NCBI RefSeq assembly: GCF_023276435.1
Contig: NZ_JALLPO010000008.1
Location: 62,001-126,000, forward strand
DNA from: Sphaerisporangium perillae
GTDB taxonomy: Bacteria > Actinomycetota > Actinomycetes > Streptosporangiales > Streptosporangiaceae
Direction: 5' to 3'
Length of the DNA stretch: 64,000 bases
The position numbers were made by a program, and so were the translations under genes. Shown in pieces: positions 16,553 through 24,597 of this stretch (positions within the stretch are counted from its first letter, which is position 1; each line of letters starts with the position of its first letter). The notes under the pieces were generated by a model that saw only the letters and a list, made by a program, of their open reading frames with translations, was not told the DNA's origin and made no database searches.

Positions 16553-17422
16553 TCAGGCTTTCTGCTCGCGGGGGCGGACGACGGCGACGGGGCAGTGGGC
16601 GCCGTGCAGGACGCCGTGGCTGACCGAGCCCAGCAGCGCCCCGCCGAACCCGCCGAGCCCACGGGACCCGACCACGACGAGGTCGGCCTTCTCGGAGGCC
16701 TCCACCAGAGCCGGGGTGGGATGCCCGCAGATGGCCGACTCCACCAGCGGCACGTCGGGGTACTCGTCCCGCCAGGGCGCGAGCCACTGCTTGATCCTCT
16801 GCGCCCCGGCCTCGAAGATGTCGCGCGTCACATCGGCGTAGCCGGCGACGAACGGGGAGAACATCGGCATCGACCACGCGTACACCGCGTGTACGCGTGC
16901 CCCTCGGAGCCTGGCCTGGTCGAAGGCGTACCGCAGCGCGGCCTCCGAGTGCGGTGACCCGTCGACGCCCACGGCGATCTCGCCGAACCGCTCCTCGCGC
17001 GCGCCGCGCACGATCACGACGGGTCCGGCCGCGTGCCCGGCGAGCCCCGTGCCGACCGATCCGACGACCAGACCGGCGAAGCCGCCCATGCCCCGGCTGC
17101 CGAGCACCACCGTGTCGGAGTGCTCCGACTCGTGCCGGAGCCGTTCCACGACCGCGCCGGTGCTCAGCTCGGTGCTGACGGTCACGCCGGGCCGCCGCTC
17201 CCGGGCCTGTTCGGCGGCCTTCGCCAGCACGCCCTCGCAGTAGTCGGTCAGGGACTCGTTGAACCCCTCCACGCGGTGGAACGGGTACTCGTTGGCCCAC
17301 GGTTCGCGAACGTGCACGATGCGCAGCGCGGATCCCTCACGCGCGGCGTCGTCGACCGCCCAGTCGACCGCCGCGAGCGCGGAGGCCGAGCCGTCGACCG
17401 CGACGGTGACAAGCCCGAACAT
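16553..17422 (-). CDS. Tandem universal stress protein (UspA-like)
   Basis: A 289-residue protein with two USP domains (about 1-140 and 146-285). Each has the ATP-binding signature G-x2-G-x9-G[ST]: GSRGMGGFAGLVVGSVG and GSRGLGGFGGALLGSVSHG. The first strand of each domain carries the conserved Asp (VAVDGS, VGVDGS). In actinomycetes such proteins accumulate in dormancy, hypoxia and stress. It is convergent with DUF6766, seven bases apart, and was probably downstream of the CBS-BON gene whose remnant lies beside it. Confidence 0.93.
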   Translation of the reverse strand: MFGLVTVAVDGSASALAAVDWAVDDAAREGSALRIVHVREPWANEYPFHRVEGFNESLTDYCEGVLAKAAEQARERRPGVTVSTELSTGAVVERLRHESEHSDTVVLGSRGMGGFAGLVVGSVGTGLAGHAAGPVVIVRGAREERFGEIAVGVDGSPHSEAALRYAFDQARLRGARVHAVYAWSMPMFSPFVAGYADVTRDIFEAGAQRIKQWLAPWRDEYPDVPLVESAICGHPTPALVEASEKADLVVVGSRGLGGFGGALLGSVSHGVLHGAHCPVAVVRPREQKA

Positions 17423-17459
17423 GATCCTCCTTCGTCGTGCGGAATCGGCCGATCTCCGT

Positions 17460-17684
17460 CTACCGGTCTTCCCAGGAAGGAGTGTCGTCCTCGTCCCACT
17501 TCAGTTCGTCGATCACCTCTACCACGCCGTTGACCCGAAGGACCGACCGGGCGGCGATGTGCGCGTTGCTGCGCCGGTCCATCTGCCCGGCCAGCGTGAC
17601 GACGCCCCGGTTCACCGTGACCTTGACGCGGGAGGCGTCCAGCCACAGGGAGCGGCGAAACCCGCTCGGCGGGGAGAGCCGCAA
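17460..17684 (-). pseudogene. BON-domain remnant, likely of a CBS-BON protein
   Basis: The readable 74 residues correspond to the C-terminal BON domain of actinobacterial CBS-BON proteins: SLWLDASRVKVTVNRGVVTLAGQ followed by GVVEVIDELKWDEDD. The two CBS domains expected upstream are absent. The frame is closed by a TAG near 17748, and the only start in between is a TTG without a ribosome binding site. It therefore looks like a 5'-truncated gene. CBS-BON genes often lie beside universal stress proteins, as here. Confidence 0.6.
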
Positions 17685-17750
17685 GTCCTTGATTCCGGGG
17701 TTGGAGGAGCGGTGAGGCCGGCGGCTTGACGACTCCCTAATAGGGATCTA

Positions 17751-17775
17751 CTTCAGTTAGGGACTCTAACTGAAG
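17751..17775. promoter_or_regulatory. Perfect inverted repeat CTTCAGTTAG-ggact-CTAACTGAAG
   Basis: A 10-base-pair inverted repeat with a five-base loop, next to CCCTAATAGGG. It lies upstream of the BON remnant and downstream of the TetR gene. It could be an operator left from the lost 5' part of the BON gene or part of a double hairpin terminator. Confidence 0.45.
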
Positions 17776-17799
17776 GGCGGCGGCCCCCGGCCGCCGCCC
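17775..17799. terminator. GC-rich hairpin after the TetR gene
   Basis: GGGCGGCGGCC and its exact complement pair across a CCC loop, followed on the plus strand by TTT. It stands 25 bases past the TetR stop codon. Confidence 0.65.
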
Positions 17800-17823
17800 T
17801 TTCCGCCATGTGCCGCCGGTCGG

Positions 17824-18537
17824 TCAGGACAGGCCCCAAGTGTCGGCGAACGACTCCATCTCGGCCTCCAGCAACGTGGCCGGCTGGTGGCCCATGCCGG
17901 TGAACTGACCCTGGACCTCCAGGTCGACGACGCCGTGCAGCCGGGCCCAGAGGGCGACCGTGCCAGCGAGGGCCGTGGCGGCGTCGCATCCGGGGGCGTA
18001 GGCGCGTACCCACTCGGCGACCGCCGGGGTGTCGTCGGCCCACTGCCGCATCTGCGCGGCGAGCCGATCGGCGGCGGGGCCGAGGCGCCCCTGCGCGACC
18101 ACGGGCAGGAAGGGACCGAGCACGGCCCTCGCCCGGTCGACGGTCTCCGGCGGCGCCTCGTAGCCGGGCGACGGCGTGCCGGCGAGCAGTTGGTACAGGT
18201 GCGGTGCGGCCACCGCCCACTCGCGGTACGTGGCGGCCAGGGCGTGCAGCCGCTCGCGCGGCGGGCGTCCTGCCGTACGTTCGGCCGCCGCCCGCACCGC
18301 GGCGGCGGCGGCGTCGTAGCCGTCGCTGATCAGCTCGGTCAGCAGGTCGTCGCGGCTGCGGAAGTACTTGTACAGGGCCGGGCCGGTGACGCCCAGCTGC
18401 TTGGCGACGGCGTTGAGGCTGAGCGCGCCCGCTCCGCCGACCCCGATCTGGGCCAGCGCGGCCTCCTTGATCTCGGCACGCACCTGCTCCCGGTAGCGCT
18501 GGCGGGGTGTGCCGTCGCGGGTGGCCATGCGAATCAT
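17824..18537 (-). CDS. TetR/AcrR family repressor
   Basis: A 237-residue regulator. An N-terminal helix-turn-helix (LSLNAVAKQLGVTGPALYKYFRSRDDLL) is followed by a TetR C-terminal ligand-binding domain of the WHG type, seen in YREWAVAAPHLYQLL and ARLHGVVDLEVQGQF. A nearly perfect inverted repeat lies in the divergent promoter and should be its operator. The divergent gene it would control is cut off after 27 codons, so its original target has been lost here. The start could also be at 18528 (MATRDG). Confidence 0.9.
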   Translation of the reverse strand: MIRMATRDGTPRQRYREQVRAEIKEAALAQIGVGGAGALSLNAVAKQLGVTGPALYKYFRSRDDLLTELISDGYDAAAAAVRAAAERTAGRPPRERLHALAATYREWAVAAPHLYQLLAGTPSPGYEAPPETVDRARAVLGPFLPVVAQGRLGPAADRLAAQMRQWADDTPAVAEWVRAYAPGCDAATALAGTVALWARLHGVVDLEVQGQFTGMGHQPATLLEAEMESFADTWGLS

Positions 18538-18561
18538 CCTCTCTGCAAGGTCGACATATCC

Positions 18562-18592
18562 TAGCTACGGTTATTGTCTATAACCATAGCTA
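18562..18592. promoter_or_regulatory. Probable TetR operator
   Basis: TAGCTACGGTTAT (18562-18574) and ATAACCATAGCTA (18580-18592) form an inverted repeat with one mismatch and five central bases. It sits between the divergent TetR gene and the truncated SRPBCC gene, where autoregulation is expected. Confidence 0.75.
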
Positions 18593-18619
18593 CGATGACT
18601 AACCAAGCAGGGAGATCGC

Positions 18620-18700
18620 ATGGACATCGACATCGCCCGCGACGCACCCGTCATCGTCGAGCTGGAGACCACGGTCGACGCCGCACCGGCCATCGTGTGG
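18620..18700 (+). pseudogene. Truncated N-terminus of an SRPBCC-fold protein
   Basis: After a start codon preceded by GGGAGATCGC the frame encodes IDIARDAPVIVELETTV and DAAPAIVW, the usual beginning of SRPBCC/polyketide-cyclase-like proteins. Homology stops after about 27 residues; the remaining frame to 18877 is only the antisense of the convergent methyltransferase. A rearrangement appears to have joined the methyltransferase 3' end here. Confidence 0.55.
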
Positions 18701-18729
18701 GAGCCGCCGTGCCTGATCCGGGCGGCGCT

Positions 18730-19338
18730 TCAGGGAAGCGGTGTGTCGCGCGAGGCGATCACGAGGGTGTCGATGGCCTCGCGCGTGCCGGCGTCGGTGG
18801 CGACCGGACGGCGCACGCGGCCGGCCCGCGAGATGGTCAGCGGCTCGAGGCACCCGGCGATGGACTCCGGCGTGTAGAGGACGCGCGGGTCGCGCGGGCC
18901 GCCGACGCCCTCGTCGAGGTTGGTGACGTCATGCCCGACGATCATCAGCCGGCCGCCCGGCGCCACCGCTGTTACGGCCCGCCGCAGCATCTTGGCGAGA
19001 TCGTCGGGCGGCAGGTGCATGTAGGCGATGAGCACCAGGTCGTGGGCGCCTGGTTCGGGGCTGTACTCCCGGAGGTCCGCCGTCACCCACTCCACGGCCA
19101 CGCCGCGCTCGCCGGCCAGCCGCCCGGCCTTCTCCAGCCCGGTGGTGGAGAAGTCGACGCCGGTCGTCCGCCAGCCGCGCTCGGCGAGCCACACGGCGTT
19201 GCGCCCCTCACCGGTACCCAGGTCGAGCGCCCGGCCGGGCGTCAGCTCCGCGAGGTGCTCGACCACGAAACGGTTGGGCTGGGCGGTCCAGATCAACTCG
19301 CTCGTCTTGTAGCGCTGGTCCCACTCCGTCTTTTCCAT
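18730..19338 (-). CDS. Class I SAM-dependent methyltransferase
   Basis: A 202-residue protein beginning KTEWDQRYKTSELIW, as in the tellurite-resistance TehB/thiopurine-like group. The SAM-binding motif I is ALDLGTGEGRNAVWLAERG, with the acidic residue of motif II in GVDFS, then VLIAYMHLP and PGGRLMIVGHD. It methylates an unknown small substrate. The long open frame upstream of 19338 is not supported. Its 3' end abuts the truncated SRPBCC gene. Confidence 0.88.
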   Translation of the reverse strand: MEKTEWDQRYKTSELIWTAQPNRFVVEHLAELTPGRALDLGTGEGRNAVWLAERGWRTTGVDFSTTGLEKAGRLAGERGVAVEWVTADLREYSPEPGAHDLVLIAYMHLPPDDLAKMLRRAVTAVAPGGRLMIVGHDVTNLDEGVGGPRDPRVLYTPESIAGCLEPLTISRAGRVRRPVATDAGTREAIDTLVIASRDTPLP

Positions 19339-19578
19339 GGCCGCATCCTCCCCGCAGATCCTATGCCCGGAAGAAAGTCCGGAAGAAAGTCCGGCGCCGT
19401 GTCGAACGCGTCGCGCGGGCGGACCCGGATCCTCGTCATCGACCCCGTGTGGCCGCTGCCGCCGGTCGGGCTGGGCGTCGTGTTCGCGCCGGTGACGGCC
19501 GCGCCACAAAATCGGTTGTCCTCCGCGGCGGCCGTCTGTTGTACTCCCGGCAACGGCAGGTCGGACGAGGAGGCGGAA

Positions 19579-19689
19579 GTGCGAGCAGCGTTCATGTTCA
19601 TCCAGATGGAAATGACCACCTATCTGAAGGACATGGCGCTTCGTGCGAACGCTGAACTTGGGGATCCTGGCGCATGTAGACGCCGGTAA
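19579..19689 (+). CDS. Putative leader peptide overlapping the tetracycline resistance gene
   Basis: A 36-codon ORF starting GTG at 19579, with a near-ideal GAGGAGG five bases before it. It encodes VRAAFMFIQMEMTTYLKDMA and ends in TAA at 19689, 47 bases inside the resistance gene in another frame. The resistance gene's own ribosome binding site (GAAGG near 19626) lies inside this ORF. Such an arrangement suits translational coupling or drug-induced attenuation, but no control structure has been verified. It could also be a chance ORF. Confidence 0.5.
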   Translation: MRAAFMFIQMEMTTYLKDMALRANAELGDPGACRRR

Positions 19690-21631
19690 GACGAGCCTGA
19701 CCGAGCGGCTGCTCTTCGCCGCCGGTGTCATCGACGAGATCGGCAGCGTCGATGACGGCAGCACCCAGACCGACTCGCTGGCGCTGGAGCGCCGGCGCGG
19801 CATCACCATCAAGTCCGCCGTCGTGTCGTTCGCCATCGACGACGTCACGGTGAACCTCATCGACACGCCCGGCCACCCCGACTTCATCGCCGAGGTGGAG
19901 CGGGTGCTGAGCGTGCTCGACGGCGCCGTCCTGGTCATCTCCGCCGTCGAGGGGGTGCAGGCGCAGACCCGCGTGCTGATGCGGACGCTGCAGCGGCTGA
20001 GCATTCCCACCCTCGTCTTCGTGAACAAGATCGACCGTGGTGGCGCCCGGTACGAGCACGTCCTGCGGAGCATCGCCGAGAAGCTGACACCGGCCGTCAT
20101 CCCGATGGGGTCGGCGCAGGGTCTCGGCACGCGCGACGCCGGTTTCACCCCGTACGGGCCGGGTGACGCCGCCTTCACGGCCAGGCTGGCCGAACTGCTC
20201 GCCGACCACGACGACGCCTTCCTGGCCGCGTACATCGACGACCGGACGACGCTCTCCTACCGCCGGCTCCGCCGCGAGTTCGCGGCGCAGACCCGGCAGG
20301 CGCTGGTGCACCCGGTGTACTTCGGCTCGGCCATCACCGGCGCCGGCGTGGCGGCGTTGACCACCGGCATCAGGAAGCTGCTGCCGGTGGCCGCCGACGA
20401 CGCGGACGGCCCGGTCTCCGGCACCGTGTTCAAGATCGAACGCGGGCCGTCCGGGGAGAAGATCGCCTACGTGCGCATGTTCTCGGGAACGGTGCGCGTC
20501 CGCGATCGGCTGCCGTTCGGCGGGGACGGCGAGGGCAAGATCACCGCGATCGGCGTCTTCGACCGCGGCTCGGCCGTCCAGCGCCCGTCGGTCGCCGCCG
20601 GCCAGATCGGCAAGGTCTGGGGGCTCGGCGACGTTCGCATCGGCGACCACATCGGCCGCCGGAGGAAAGAGGCCTCCGAGCACCGCCACTTCGCCCCGCC
20701 GACCCTGGAAACCGTCGTCGTCCCCTGCCGCCCTGCCGACAGAGGCGCCCTGCACGCCGCGCTCACCCAGCTCGCCGAGCAGGACCCCCTGATCGACCTG
20801 CGGCAGGACGACATCCGGCAGGAGGTCTCCGTCTCGCTCTACGGCGAGGTGCAGAAGGAGGTCATCCAGGCGACGCTGGCGGACGACTACGGCATCGACG
20901 TCACCTTCCGGGAGACGACGACCATCTGCGTCGAACGGCCCGTCGGCACGGGTGCGGCGTTCGAGATCAACGACAAGGAGCCGAATCCGTTCCTCGCGAC
21001 CGTCGGGCTGCGCGTCGACCCCGCTCCGCTGGACACCGGCGTGGAGTTCCGGCTGGAGGTCGAGCTCGGGTCGATGCCGTTCACGTTCATCAAGGCGGTC
21101 GAGGAGACCGTCAGGGAGACCCTTCGCCAGGGCATCCACGGCTGGCAGGTCACCGACTGCACGGTCACCCTGACCCATTCCGGATACTGGCCGCGGCAGA
21201 GCCACTCCCACGCCGTCTTCGACAAGAGCATGTCCAGCACGGCCGGAGACTTCCGCAACCTGACCCCGCTGGTCCTGATGAGCGCGCTCGCGCGGGCCGG
21301 CACCAGGGTGTACGAGCCGATGCACCGTTTCCGCCTGGAGATCCCGGCGGACACGCTCGGAGCGGTCCTGCCCGCACTGGCACGGCTGCGCGCCGTCCCG
21401 CGCACAACGGAGATGCGAGGTCCGTCGTGCCTGCTGGAGGGCGAGATCCCGGCGGCCCGGGTGCACGAGCTGCAGCAACAGCTTCCTGGGCCGACCCGCG
21501 GTGAGGGGGTGCTGGAATCCGCCTTCGACCACTACCAGCCGGTCTCCGGCACGATCCCCGACCGGCGGCGGACCGACCACAACCCGCTCAACCGCAAGGA
21601 GTACCTGCTGCACGTCGTGCGGCAGGTCTGA
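19643..21631 (+). CDS. Ribosomal-protection tetracycline resistance protein, Otr(A)-like
   Basis: A 662-residue EF-G-related GTPase. The GTP-binding motifs are all present: AHVDAGKTS (about 10-18), RGITI, DTPGH, NKID and GSA. The domain II-V arrangement and the loop motif with VGLRVDP and SGYWPRQSHSHA are those of the Tet(M)/Otr(A) class, which displaces tetracycline from the 30S A site. The actinomycete Otr(A) branch seems the best fit. The start is GTG. No tetracycline biosynthetic genes are nearby, so it is resistance or self-protection out of cluster context. Confidence 0.92.
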   Translation: MRTLNLGILAHVDAGKTSLTERLLFAAGVIDEIGSVDDGSTQTDSLALERRRGITIKSAVVSFAIDDVTVNLIDTPGHPDFIAEVERVLSVLDGAVLVISAVEGVQAQTRVLMRTLQRLSIPTLVFVNKIDRGGARYEHVLRSIAEKLTPAVIPMGSAQGLGTRDAGFTPYGPGDAAFTARLAELLADHDDAFLAAYIDDRTTLSYRRLRREFAAQTRQALVHPVYFGSAITGAGVAALTTGIRKLLPVAADDADGPVSGTVFKIERGPSGEKIAYVRMFSGTVRVRDRLPFGGDGEGKITAIGVFDRGSAVQRPSVAAGQIGKVWGLGDVRIGDHIGRRRKEASEHRHFAPPTLETVVVPCRPADRGALHAALTQLAEQDPLIDLRQDDIRQEVSVSLYGEVQKEVIQATLADDYGIDVTFRETTTICVERPVGTGAAFEINDKEPNPFLATVGLRVDPAPLDTGVEFRLEVELGSMPFTFIKAVEETVRETLRQGIHGWQVTDCTVTLTHSGYWPRQSHSHAVFDKSMSSTAGDFRNLTPLVLMSALARAGTRVYEPMHRFRLEIPADTLGAVLPALARLRAVPRTTEMRGPSCLLEGEIPAARVHELQQQLPGPTRGEGVLESAFDHYQPVSGTIPDRRRTDHNPLNRKEYLLHVVRQV

Positions 21632-21643
21632 GGGACACCGCCG

Positions 21644-21823
21644 ATGCTTCCCTCATCCACGCGACGGGCCGTCCTGCGCTGCCTCCGCCCGGGACGCCGC
21701 TCCGCCATCGCCCTTGCCGCCGCCACCGCCGCGACGGTGCTCCCGCTGATGGCGCCGCAGATCACCGCCGGGGGAACCCGCTACGTGGACCTCGCGCCGG
21801 TCATTTCTCCCGCTGGAGGATGA
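21644..21823 (+). pseudogene. N-terminal scrap of an ABC exporter
   Basis: A 59-codon frame beginning 13 bases after the resistance gene stop: RAVLRCLRPGRRSAIALAAA, then TVLPLMAPQIT and RYVDLAP. This is how the first membrane helix of many ABC transmembrane-ATPase exporters starts (LRPHR...ATVLPLAGPQ...FVD). It is cut off where the convergent nitroreductase-fold gene begins. Tetracycline resistance genes are sometimes followed by exporters, so a deleted partner is plausible. Confidence 0.45.
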
Positions 21824-22244
21824 CCACCGGGATCGTCCTGCTGGTCTTCTTCTGGTATCCGGCGTAGGTGGGGAAGACCGACACCATCAGCTCCCACAGC
21901 CGCGGCTTCTCCTCGTCGGTGGCGACACGGGCCTGCGCGGCGAACTTGTCCGCGCCGACCTGGACGTCCACCTCGGGGTGCTCGAGCAGGTTGAGGTACC
22001 AGGCGGGGTGGTGGTCGGCGCCACCGTTCGACCCCACGACCACGTGGTCGTCGCCGTCCCGGCCATAGATCAACGCCGTACGGCGCAGCTTTCCGGACTT
22101 CCTGCCGCGCGTAGTGAGCAGCAGCGAGTCGTACCCGTTGAACTTGTGGCCGTCCTGGCCATCGGACTCCACGTACTTCTGGATGTGCTTGGCCACCCAG
22201 CCCGTGGGGCTGTCCACGACTTCTTCAGACTCCGGCGTTGTCAA
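21801..22244 (-). CDS. Nitroreductase-family deazaflavin (F420)-dependent oxidoreductase
   Basis: A protein of about 147 residues with the DDN-like split beta-barrel fold: TRGRKSGKLRRTALIYGRDGDDHVVVGSNGGADHHPAWYLNLLEHPEVDVQ is diagnostic. Homologues use F420H2 to reduce quinones or nitro compounds and often bind the membrane. Likely start is TTG at 22244, after GGGAGGTC; an in-frame frame extends further upstream but lacks support. It ends inside the ABC-exporter scrap. Confidence 0.87.
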   Translation of the reverse strand: MTTPESEEVVDSPTGWVAKHIQKYVESDGQDGHKFNGYDSLLLTTRGRKSGKLRRTALIYGRDGDDHVVVGSNGGADHHPAWYLNLLEHPEVDVQVGADKFAAQARVATDEEKPRLWELMVSVFPTYAGYQKKTSRTIPVVILQREK

Positions 22245-22642
22245 CAGACCTCCCGTGTGATCACCTGCGATCGGGGCCACGCTACCGCTGACCTGATCGC
22301 CACCGTCAAGCCCGGGCGCCGTGGATGTGACGCTCGCCCGGCCGGCGAAAGACGCGCACACGGCGAGCGGCCCCTGACCTCGGCGCCCTGGTCGCGATGG
22401 CCGTCATGTGGCACGGACAGACCGGTGGCTTTCACCATGCGACTCGAATCGCTGATCACGCCGTGACGGTTGTGGCTTTGGTGAATGCAGAGGTTCTCCC
22501 ATCCTTCGCCGGGTAGATCTGGGACACGGCTGTCTTCTCGGGGCGCCGTTCACATCAATCACCATCTTCACCAGGGCGTGAGCCGCGTGTCCACAACCGT
22601 CGCTCCTCAATCGCCCGTTGGTCCGAACGCCAGGAGACCGTC

Positions 22643-23092
22643 ATGATCAATCGAGGTAAGCCCACCAAGAGCGGACTGGTCGAACTCACCTTCACCGTGC
22701 CGGTGGCCGACTCGCCCGGGCAACTGTCGGTGGTCGGAGATTTCAACGGGTGGGATCCCTACGCCCATCCGATGCGGGCTGAAGACGGCGTTTACCAGGT
22801 GACGGCCATCGTCGGGGCGGGCGAGGCCGTCTGTTTCCGGTATCTGGCCGACGGCGGAGTGTGGTTCGACGACCCTGACGCCGACTATCACGACGAGCAC
22901 GGCGGGCACCTCCTGGCCGCCGCTCCGAATGGTCAGGCGGAAAGCGCCCCCGGCCGCGACGCCGCGAAAACCGACGTGCGCGACGCCGCGAAATCCGACG
23001 TGCGCGACGCCGCGAAATCCGATGTGACAGTGCCCGCGCGCGATTCATCCCGCAACGGGGCGAAGGACTCCCGCAGTCCGGTCGACGCCTAG
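22643..23092 (+). CDS. CBM48/isoamylase N-terminal domain protein
   Basis: A 149-residue protein. Residues 10-90 match the glycogen-binding CBM48/AMPK-beta fold: VVGDFNGWDPYAHPM and CFRYLADGGVWFDDPDADYH. The rest is a disordered tail in which DVRDAAKS-type heptapeptides repeat three times. There is no catalytic domain. It may bind glycogen or a regulatory partner. GGAGACC precedes the start. A neighbouring role in glycogen metabolism is not visible in the window. Confidence 0.85.
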   Translation: MINRGKPTKSGLVELTFTVPVADSPGQLSVVGDFNGWDPYAHPMRAEDGVYQVTAIVGAGEAVCFRYLADGGVWFDDPDADYHDEHGGHLLAAAPNGQAESAPGRDAAKTDVRDAAKSDVRDAAKSDVTVPARDSSRNGAKDSRSPVDA

Positions 23093-23407
23093 AAAGAACA
23101 TCCCGCGCGTAGCGGCGGGCCCGTCAGCGCCACCGTGCCGGCCCGGGATGACCTCGGTCGGCGCAGTGATGGATGCGGCGCCGCCGACACCTGTGGAGAT
23201 CATTCGAACCTGTGTACGACTCTGTGGATACTGTGGATAACTCCACCGGCCCCCGGGCGACTTGTCGCCATTGACAACTTGTCCGGGGTGACAGAAGTGA
23301 CAGGCGAGGTGTCGCACCGCCACCGTAATATCGGCTTGAAAGCGCATCTAAGCCTTGCATCTCCCGCTCTTCTGGCCATCGCAGCCCAGAATCTGCATGA
23401 TGAGCGT
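23093..23407. other. Intergenic promoter-like region with DnaA-box-like repeats
   Basis: This gap contains CTGTGGATA twice in tandem (23222-23239), the second extending to TGTGGATAAC, which is the reverse of a TTATCCACA DnaA box. TTGTC and GACAA form a small inverted repeat near 23262-23276, with a TTGACA hexamer at 23271. I see no gene here. Confidence 0.4.
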
Positions 23408-24463
23408 ATGGCGGACGATGCGGCGACGGCGGGGCGGACGATGACCGGCGCTCAGGTCCGCCGCTGGGAGGAGGTGTTGCGCAACATCACCGAGATGCTC
23501 CCGGCCGGACCGGCGTGCGTCGTGGTGGATGGCGTCGACCAGCAGAGCCTGGACTTCACTGAGCGCCTTGCCGCCACCCTCCATGCCGCCGGGCGCCCCT
23601 GCGCCCGTCTATCCGAGACCGACCCGTCCGCCGGCGAGGACGCCTGGTACGCCGGCCGCACCGCGGAAACGGTCGCGCTCGCCCACGGCCCCCACTGGCG
23701 CGCCCACCCGCCGCAGAGCGGTTGGGACGTGGTGATCTGGCTGCGCGCCTCACCCGGCGGCCACGGATCCCGGGGGAACGCCGAGCCCGACGCGGACATC
23801 GTCGTCGACCTGCACGATCCGAACTGGCCGGTGATCCGCCATGTGGCGGCGCGGCTGGCCGACCCGTCCCGGTGGTACATCACCGAAAACCGGGCCTTCT
23901 TCGCCACCCGCGCCGCGAGCTGGGACACGAGATTCGGCGACGACCTCCCCGCGTACACCGCCGCCATCACCGATTCAGGAATTCCGCGAGATGGCGTCGT
24001 CCTCGACGTCGGCTGCGGCAACGGCCGTGCCCTGCCCGCTCTGCGCCAGGCCGTCGGTCCTCAGGGTGCCGTCATCGCGCTGGACCTGACTCCCGAGATG
24101 CTCGAACAAGCCCGCGTCAAAGGCCGCGCCGAGCACGCCGCCCTCGTCCTCGCCGACGCCGGCCGTCTGCCCCTCACCCACGCGTCCGTCGACGCGGTGT
24201 TCGCCGCCGGGCTCCTCATGCATCTTCCCGACACCGAACAAGGCCTGCGCGAACTGGCCCGGGTCACCCGCCCCGGCGGCCTGCTCGTGCTCTTCCACCC
24301 CTCCGGGCGCATCGCCCTCGCCGCCCGCCACGGCCGCACGCTGCGCCCTGACGAGCCGCTCGCGAAAGAACCCCTCCGCCGATCGATGCGCCGCACCGGG
24401 TGGAAGTTGACCACCTACGACGACCCGGCACACCGCTTTCTCGCCATCGGCACTCGCCGGTAG
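23408..24463 (+). CDS. Methyltransferase fused to a degenerate nucleoside-kinase-like domain
   Basis: A 351-residue protein with two parts. The C-terminal half (about 190-351) is a class I SAM methyltransferase: VVLDVGCGNGRALPALRQ, IALDLTPEML, DAVFAAGLLMHLPD and PGGLLVLFHP. The N-terminal half resembles actinobacterial uridine-kinase-like proteins (CVVVDGVDQQSLDFTERLAA, ADIVVDLHDPNWPVIRHVA), but the Walker A motif expected after DGVD (GAGKT) is replaced by QQSLD, so it cannot bind ATP in the usual way. The substrate is unknown. The start codon is uncertain; no clear ribosome binding site precedes it. Confidence 0.75.
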   Translation: MADDAATAGRTMTGAQVRRWEEVLRNITEMLPAGPACVVVDGVDQQSLDFTERLAATLHAAGRPCARLSETDPSAGEDAWYAGRTAETVALAHGPHWRAHPPQSGWDVVIWLRASPGGHGSRGNAEPDADIVVDLHDPNWPVIRHVAARLADPSRWYITENRAFFATRAASWDTRFGDDLPAYTAAITDSGIPRDGVVLDVGCGNGRALPALRQAVGPQGAVIALDLTPEMLEQARVKGRAEHAALVLADAGRLPLTHASVDAVFAAGLLMHLPDTEQGLRELARVTRPGGLLVLFHPSGRIALAARHGRTLRPDEPLAKEPLRRSMRRTGWKLTTYDDPAHRFLAIGTRR

Positions 24464-24597
24464 CCGTGGTCGGCCCTGACGAGACCGGCAGCCGCCACCT
24501 ACTGAGACGCAAGTGCGATGGAATCCTCGTTGATCACGTTGCTGTTGCGATGAGCTACGGCTATTGAGGCCGGAATATGCGAAGGTATGGTGTTGTT

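Noticed and set aside
19598-21613. A 671-codon minus-strand open frame
   Set aside because: Complete antisense of the tetracycline resistance gene; composition Arg/Asp/His-rich without motifs.
23222-23239. DnaA boxes suggesting an origin
   Set aside because: Only two tandem TGTGGATA words, no cluster, and no dnaA/dnaN/gyr genes nearby.
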